DNA of 64,000 nucleotides from JAFGNV01 sp964612485. GTDB lineage: Bacteria; Chloroflexota; Anaerolineae; 4572-78; J111. A model generated the notes under the pieces. That model was not told the origin of the DNA, did no database searches, and was given only the letters and a program-made list of their open reading frames with translations. Below are positions 36,101-45,100 of the stretch, in pieces. Every line of letters begins with the position of its first letter. Position 1 is the first letter of the stretch. The stretch is taken from assembly GCA_964612485.1 (NCBI GenBank), contig CAZTFF010000002.1, positions 1 through 64,000 on the forward strand. Direction: 5' to 3'. Made by a program: the position numbers and the translations under genes.

Positions 36101-39100
36101 GGGCCAGGGAAGCATCATCCGGCTGGCGCAGCGTCCACTCTAAACCTCGATCCAGATCATATTCATCCCACCCCATATCGCGGCGGCACATATGAGGGCG
36201 ATTTTCAGGCGTCTTATCAACGCCGACGGTGGAAACTGAATCGGGTACGGCGTTAATAGCCGGTGAGGTATAATGGAGTTCATTGGTAGGGCCAAAAAGC
36301 GTGGTCAGGAAACGCGGCGGTTTGTTGATTTCACCACTGGCGGATACACTGCCGGCATAGCCGTTGGCCCAGCGCAGGGTATGGTTTACATCCACCTGGC
36401 TAGGAGCCTGGATGCCATTCCCGCTTGAGGCTGTGTTGGAGGTAACAATGGAGGCGCTGATGGTCATCGAACTGTCCTGGTTGTAAACACCGCCGCCACT
36501 ATTTGCCGCGTAGTTTTCGCGGATAGTGTTGTGCGCCAGGAGAGAGTCCGTATTACCGTTACGATAAAGGCCGCCGCCACTGCCCGCTGCGGCGGTATTG
36601 GTATACAAAAGCAGGTTGGTTAACTGTAACAAACCATTATTAGCAGCCCGAATTCCTCCGCCATCGCCGGTAGTGGCTTGGTTGCCTTCAGCCGCCAGAT
36701 TTCTTATGGTTACGCTGGCATTTCCTACAAAACATTCGCCCCCGCCATTGGCAGCTGTATTTTCATAGGCACCCATACCGCTCTGATCCAGAATTGTATC
36801 GCCACTTACGTAAAGGCCGCCGCCACAACCACCGGCCTCATTCTGATACATATACACATCCGATATATCAACGACACCTTCACTCAGGGCAATGGCCCCT
36901 CCATTGCCGGACGTTGAATTTGAAACAAACTCCATATCACTCAATTGGAGCGTATCCGCGGCGCTGGAAAGGCCACCACCATCAACCGAAGTGTCTCCAT
37001 GAGTAACTCTCAACCAGGATAGATCAGCCGAGTTGACTAATGTGGAAATGTTAATGACTGAAGACGTCTGATACAGGCCATAAACAGTAGTAGCAATATA
37101 TCGATTCCCGTCGAATGTAACTTTTCCGGAAAAATCCTTGTTCCAGGAGCCTTCAATAATAATATCTTTATCGATTTGAACGTTTTCCGTGCAAACGCCT
37201 TCGGCCACATCGATCCTGTCGCCATTGATGGCCTCATCCAGCGCATCATTGATACGGCCATAAATTGTATCGTTGGATTCCAACTTGGCCAGGCAAGAGT
37301 CGTACTCATCCGCGCCCATATCCGGGGCAACGTTAACCGGACGGGGGTCATCCTCAAAATCGTACAACAGGCCCAGATCATCGCCGGCATCAATGGCCGG
37401 TGAGGATGGATCACTAGACAAATGGAAATCCCACGGTTCATAATCCTCTGTAGCGTTCGGTGAGGGATTTAACAACAGCGGATCTTCATCAATAAGACTA
37501 TTGCCATCACCCGAAACGCCAAAATTTGAATTCTGCCAGTAGATGTTATAATTGACCGTCGCTCCGGCCGAACCATCAACGTAAATAGCACCGCCTGATC
37601 CAGCATCATTTGCCTCAAAGATATTGTTTTGAATATTGTGATTGCTGCCGGTTTCAACCTGAATAGCGCCGCCGGTGCCTGCGCCGGTATTATTGTAAAA
37701 GGTGTTATGGATGATGGTGCTGTTGGTACTGCTATCTTCAAACAGCCCGCCGCCGTCACTGTCGGCGGTGTTGGTGTAGATGAGGGTATTTTGCAGGGTG
37801 AGGTCCCCGTTGTTAAAGATAGCGCCGCCATCCTGATCGGCGTGGTTGAAAGACAGGCGGCTGCCGTGATCTAACAAAGCCACCCCGCTGTTATATAAAG
37901 CGCCACCACCCGAAGCCGCGCCGGCGGTAGCCGAGTTACCTAAGATCTCGTTGCCGGCCAATATTTCTACCCGGCCGCCCGTGTTGTTATAAATAGCGCC
38001 GCCCTGCTCGGCGATATTGTAGGCAAGATCATTATTGGTCAGGTAAAGTTGGGCATTGTTATAAACTGCGCCACCTTGCACGGCCAGGTTATCGCCAAAG
38101 CCGGCCCCGCCAATAGAAGTAGGAGATAGCCACTTATCACCATCGTCATTGTCCACCAGCCACAACTCGCCGCCGGCATTATAGATGGCGCCCCCCCTGT
38201 TACCGGCGATACTGTTGATAATACGAGTACCTGCATTAGCGGCATTCACCGTAACGGTCATCGCCCCGGTGGCGTGATAAAGGCCACCCCCATCCTCCAC
38301 AGCCTGGTTGTCCTCCGCCCAGGTATTACGCATTACCAGGTTATCGGCGGCGTTAAAGAAGGCACCGCCATAGTCGGCCTGGTGATGGTACAAATCAACC
38401 ATTTGCGTTTCACCGCTGGTACCGTAATCAAAGTAAAGGCCGCCGCCTGCATCGCCGCCGCCCGGTCCACCTCCCAAACCGGTAGCATCGCCATAAAGCA
38501 CAATGAAACTTTGCATCTCTACCGATGCTCCGTTTGTTACAAAAACAACACGTCCCAAACTGCTTCCACCATCATAATTGCGCGCATCAAGGGTGGTTGC
38601 AGTAGGATCGGGTGGACTAGTAGGAGCCGTATCCACAGTCTCAAATACGCGGTCCCAGCCACCCCGAAGCACCAAATCATGAGTGATATGAATAGTCTGG
38701 CTGATCGTGGTTCCACCATCATCGTAGGGATGCACGCCCCGGCATATGCCGTGAGACACGCGGATCTCATCGCCGGGGTTACTGTGGTTAATGGCCCATT
38801 GCAAATTACCGTAAATGGGGCCGCTTGTTCTTGATTCGGGCGCACCGACGGAAGTCACCTGGGCATAACAGCTCTGCCGCTCATCCGCCCCCATATCAAA
38901 ACCTTGGTCGCCGGGGCGAAGATGGCCTTCGAAATCAAAAATGGGGTCCATGTCGGGATCACCGGCATCCAGCACCGGCGAGGTATCATTCATATGAAAA
39001 TTGCCTGATGCCGGATTTACCAGATCGGGATTCCGGTTCACCAGGCTGCCCGTACCGGGTGAAACACCCCCGCCATACAGATCATTAACGGTGGCAGGGG

Positions 39101-42100
39101 GTGAGTAGGTATTGTTGTATCTGGGATTAAAACCGGCCGGGCCATAAATAGCGTCACCGTCGGCTGCGGTGTCATCGAGGAAAATATTATTTACAAGTAT
39201 TGGGCCGGCAGAGGGGGTAAAGAAACCGCCGCCTCGGGTGGCAGTGTTGCGATAAAAGGTATTATGCCGGGTTGTCAGGCCAGAGGCCTGATTATACACA
39301 CCGCCGCCATCATCACCGGCCTGGTTATCGCGAATAATGTTATTTTGCAGTAACGATGTACCGCCATCGTGGACGAATGCGCCACCATTATTCGTAGCAA
39401 CATTCAGTCGCAGATCATTATCATCCAACACACTTTGGCCGGCGGCATTATAAACACCCCCGCCGTCAATAGCGTCATTGCCGTATATTTCGTTATCCAT
39501 CAGGTACAGAGTTGCCATATTGAGCAAACCGCCGCCGCTGGTGGCCGTGTTGCTGTAGATCAGATTGCCGCTCATGGTGAGCACGCCGCTCCCTACAAAT
39601 ACGCCGCCGCCATTGTCGTAATTCCCCTGGCGGATGTGCAGGCCGCTCATACTCACCACGGCTGTGCCGGTTATATAAACTACCCGGCCTCGATCCAGCG
39701 CATCAAATGTGGTGGTGTAAACGCCGGGATCAGGGTCTTCATCCCAATCATCGGGGTTGTAGCCGCCCCGGAACCGCAGCGATTTGGTAAGGAAAACGGT
39801 TTGGGTGACGGTTTGGCCGGTACCGGGATCGATGGCCGGATTAACCCCCTGGCAAGTGCCGGCTACCTGGAGCAAATCATCGGGTTGGCTTTGGCCCACG
39901 GCAATTTGCACGTTGCCGTAAACAATGCCGGTACTTTCATTTCGCAAGAAACAGTTGCTGATTTCGTCGGCGCCAATATCAACCCCCTGGTTCGAGGGAC
40001 GCGGGTCGCCGTCGATATCGTCTGATATTGCCGGTAGGTAAAAATCATCCCCGGCATCTTCCGCCGGCGAGCCGCCTTGCAAACGGAGAAACTCCTCACT
40101 GGTCGGGTCGGTTGAGAGGAACAATGGATCCTGGGTAATATTTGTGCCGTCAAAAGTGAAATTAGTAAGATTATCAAATACTCCATTGTATCTGAAATCC
40201 AGCGAACTCAACCCTGTTCGAAAAACTCCCTGCCCGCTGGTAGCCGAATTATCGACCACCAAAGTGCTGTTGATGGCCCCGCCGTTTGCCTCGTGGTAGA
40301 CGCCACCGCCCTGACCCATAGCATTATTACCGTAAATTGTATTATGGCGCAGCACCATTCCGGAAGATTCATTATAAACGCCCCCCCCATCACCGTTTTC
40401 ACTACTATTGTAGGCCACAATGGTATTGACCATCGTCAGGGGCGTTGTATTGAATATCGCCCCTCCATTATTGGGGGCTGTATTGCTCAAAACTGTGCTG
40501 CGCGCAATCGTCACACTCCCCCCCGCGTTATGAAAACCACCGCCCTGGTTGGCAGACCGGTTTTCAAAAATCAACCCTTCTGTTACAGATAGCCGGCCAT
40601 CCTGATTATAAAAAGCACCGCCACGGGGGAAAGCGCCCACGGCCTGATTGTGCGCGGCAGTAATAACCTGTGCGCTGAAGAATCCGGCAGCGTTGTAAAC
40701 CGCACCGCCTTGTAAGGCTGTGCCGCTGATCAATTGGGTTCTCTCAACAGCGATGGTGCTGTTGTCATTATAAATACCGCCGCCATATTGGGATACTTGA
40801 TTCTGCTCAAACGATCCATTATAGATAGTGGTTGTACCGCTGACCACATAAAGGCCACCGCCATCAGTAGCGGCATTATTTACAAATTCGCCTGGGTTCA
40901 ATGTTGCGCTGGATGTAACTACCAGCGTGCTGTTATTGGCGTACACCCCACCGCCATAGCTGGCCTGGCTATTACTGATCACTGTACTGCCCATTGTCAC
41001 CTGGGCATCATTGACATACAATGCTCCACCGGTTTCATTCAATCCTTGAGCCTGGCCGTTAATAATGGTGAGATCTAAAATCCAAATCGGATCGGTACTG
41101 CTGATGACCATACCCCGGCCCGCTCCCTCGGGATCGATAAATGATTCATATTGGGCAGGGTCGTGAATAAAATCAAGGCCGCCCCCATACCCGCCTTCTA
41201 AGGTAAGGGATTTATCAGGATCGGTTAAAATAGCGGTCTGGCTAATCAGTTGACCGCTAACCATACGAGACTGAACGCCTTTACAGATGCCCTGCACCTG
41301 AATAACATGGTCATCGGGCGCCTCTTCAACCGCAACTTGCAGCACGCCAAAAGGGCCGCTGTCATAGCCCACCGGGCTGGGATCATACACGCGGTTTTGA
41401 TCGACAATTCGCACCAAACAACCACTTCGTTCATCGGCCCCTATATCAAATCCCTGGTCGCTGGGACGTACATCGTTTTCAAAATCACGGCGCAAGAAGG
41501 TATCGGGGTCGGCCACATCAATAGCGGGTGAGCCATTGGCCAAATGCAAATTACCGGTTGCGGCATCCAAGAACAGGGGGTTCTCGGAGATGCTGTTGGG
41601 ACCACTACCGATATTACTGTTGTCATACTGCCCGGTAGCGGTGTTGCCCCAAATATCATTGTAATCCAACGTAGCGGTCCCACCACCGGTCCCACCACTT
41701 TGATAAATGCCGCCGCCCGTTGCCGCCGTATTGGATACAAGGATTGTATTGGTGATCGCTAAATTACTGCCATTATAGTGATACACCCCGCCCCCGTATG
41801 TTGAGGCATGGTTGGCAAATAACGTATCATTGACCATATTCAAATTAGCGGCGTTATATACGCCCCCACCGCCACTGGCCGTTGTATTACTGTAGATAAA
41901 ATTATTCCACAAGGTCAGGTTACCGCCGGCATTATACAAACCACCTCCCCCGCTCCCGGCATTATTGCTATAGACGGTGGTTTGAGAAATTGTCATGGCT
42001 CCCAGGTTATTGTAAACGCCGCCCCCCCGGCCTGTTGCGATACTATTGGATATTGCGAGCTGCTGAGCAATAACTGTACCGTTATTGTTATAGATGCCGC

Positions 42101-45100
42101 CTCCATTAACCGCCTGAACCCCATCGATGGTGACGTTTTGAATAGTAGGTTGTCCGCCATTAATGTAAATCCCGCCGCCTCGATCACCGGCCACGGTATT
42201 GGAGATAACAATATCTTGCAAAACAGGCTGCCCGCCAGTTAGATAGATACCGCCCCCATTACCGGTTGTGGCGCTATCTAAAATGATAAGCCGGGTCAAA
42301 GTAGGAGATGCGCTGCCCTGTACGGCAATACCGGCCCCGCCAAACGCTGTATCACCATTTCTAAGGGTAAATCCTTTAACAGTAGACAATCCATTGACTC
42401 TAAGCCCCTGGCCGTTGTTTTGAATATTAATAATTGTCAAAGCAGGATCAACATCATCACCCGGATCCCCAAAGGAACTATTATAACCACCCAATAGATT
42501 GACCAGGTTGTTGACAACAAGCCCGGAACCTATATAAGTGCCTTGGGCTACTTTTACATCATCACCCGGAATCGATTGGCCCAGCGCATATCCAATTGTG
42601 GCGCAGGGAACAGTGGGCACACTACAGTTATTATTGGCATCCTGGCCATCGGTTCGTACGTACCGGTCGGACACAATGGGATTAGCAATGGTAGTATCGG
42701 TGACCCAGGCCGAAATATCAAACCCAGGAGAATAAGCCGTAATCGTCATCACGGTTTCCGATCCGGCAGCAGCCGTATCCGTAATCATTACCGCCGCGTA
42801 AATTGGCACCGATTGGCCGGGACCGACCGTAATTACGGTCGGTGTCAGGAGTTGGGTCCAATTGAAGGGAGATTCATTGTAAGCGAGTTCAAATGTATCG
42901 GTTACCGGCCCCGTGTTCATCAAGGTATGGGTATAAGTAAACACCGTGCCGGGATTTTCATTGAAGGTATAGCTGGGACTCAACGTCATTCCCGGTGTGG
43001 CAATAACATCGGCAACGCTATCAAACATGGCCTCATTTGTTTCTGAGGTAGCGGTAATGGCAATTTGGTTATATAGATTAGACGGGAGAGAAGCAGGTGC
43101 TGTAACCACAACATCAAACGTAACCGGCAAATCGGCAGACAAGACCACCGGCGACGCGATCCCCACCAATTGCCAATCCCATCCCAGGCTGTTGACCACC
43201 GAGATCAAGAAACTATCGGTTAGCGAGGGACTCTGGCCGATATTAGTAATGGTGTGACTAAAAGTTATTCTTTGCCCCTCGATCAAGCTGGAGTCGGTGA
43301 TGACATACGGGCTGCTGATCGACTCGCTCAGATCAACCGCGGCAAAATAAACGCTTTCATCCGCGCCAATGTCGGACCGCAGGCCCAAGGGGCGGGAATC
43401 ATTTTCAAAATCGATATTAACCGGCGAAGATGGGTCTGCTCTATCCACTACTTCCGAGGTGAGATAGTCTAAATGAAAATTGCCGTTGTCGGGATCAATC
43501 AAACCGGGGTTCTTGAACAGGTCATGCGCGCCCGCCGATGGGTTGGTACCAAAATTGGCTGTATTTCCGTAGAAATCATTATAATCTGAGTTTATGCCCT
43601 GCGCGTCTGAACTATCAACAGCGGTTCCGCTATGATTGACAAGCAAGTTATTACGCAGCGTAACCACGCCGGTATCACCCCCAATATAACGAGCATAAAC
43701 GCCGCTGCCGGCAGTAGCCGCTGTATTGCTATAAATGGTATTATGCTGCAATGTGGCATCGCCGCCGCCATAATTGAACACGCCCCCTCCGTACCGGGTT
43801 GCTTCATTTCGATAGATCACATTATTTCTGAGGGTTGCCTCACCGCTGGTGTTCAGATAAACGCCCGCGCCGTCATTGGCCTGACCGCCTGTAATATGAA
43901 AGTTCTCCACGGTCACAATCCCACTACCGGTCACCGAAATAACCCGGCCCGCCGCGTTACCATCAAGCGTGGTTTTGTATTGGGGATCGATCCAATCGGT
44001 AACGGTATAACCGCCTTGCAGAGTCAGGGCCTGATCAAGCGAGACCGTGCCCGTACAATAACCGGCCACCTGAACCGTTTCGCCGGAGGAAGCCGCATCT
44101 ACCGCCGATTGCACATCCGTATACACCTGGCCGCCCTGAACGCGGGCAAAGCAGGTGCCGGTTGTGGCAACGTATTCGTCCGCACCCCGGTCACTGTGGC
44201 TGCCAAAGGGGCGGCCCTGGCCATCGATGTCGGTAGCCACAGTGGTATTGGTAATAGAATCAATGGCCGGTGAGCCGGGGGAAAGATGCAGATCAGAATC
44301 TAACGAAGGGTTGGCAATACGGTTATCTGAGCCAATGGTGGTGGGGTCAACGGGGCCGGAACCTTCATCATAATGACTTACTAAGTTGCCATAAAAATCG
44401 GTAAAAGATAGGTTTAATGCGCCAAAATTATAAATTCCCCCTCCAGTTGGAGCAGTGTTGGAAATAATCAGACTATTGGTAATGGCTACAGTACCATCAA
44501 TATCAAGAGCCAGACCACCACCACCGGTTTTGGCAGTATTACTGTAAACCGTATTATTCTCAAATGCTAATGTTCCATCATTAAAAAAAAGTCCACCCCC
44601 ATAGGCAGGGTCAGCACCAGTATTTGATGAAATGTTGTTATGAATGATATTGTTCTCAATTAATACATTACCATCGAAGACATAGATGCCACCACCAAGT
44701 TCAAGCGCGGAATTCTCAAAAATTTGGCTAGCTTTCAATACTGCTTCGCCAGCAATCACACTAATACCACCACCAGAACCAACATCCAATGACGTATTTG
44801 AGAAAACCTGGCAATTCTCCATTAACAACGTACCATTGCTGGCAATCCCCCCACCACCCGAAACAGGACCATCAGCTTCATTATCATATATTCTACAATG
44901 CTTTAGGGTTAACTCACCTAGCTGATTATAAACACCGGCACCAATATCGGAACTGCCCCCAATTATATCAAATCCGTCTATGGTAACTATTGGGGTATCC
45001 ACTGCGTTATAGATATGTAACACCCGGCCTAAGGTTTCTGCGTCAATCACGGTACGATTCCGAACCGGATCGGGTGACTCAAACCAATTGGTTGTGGTAA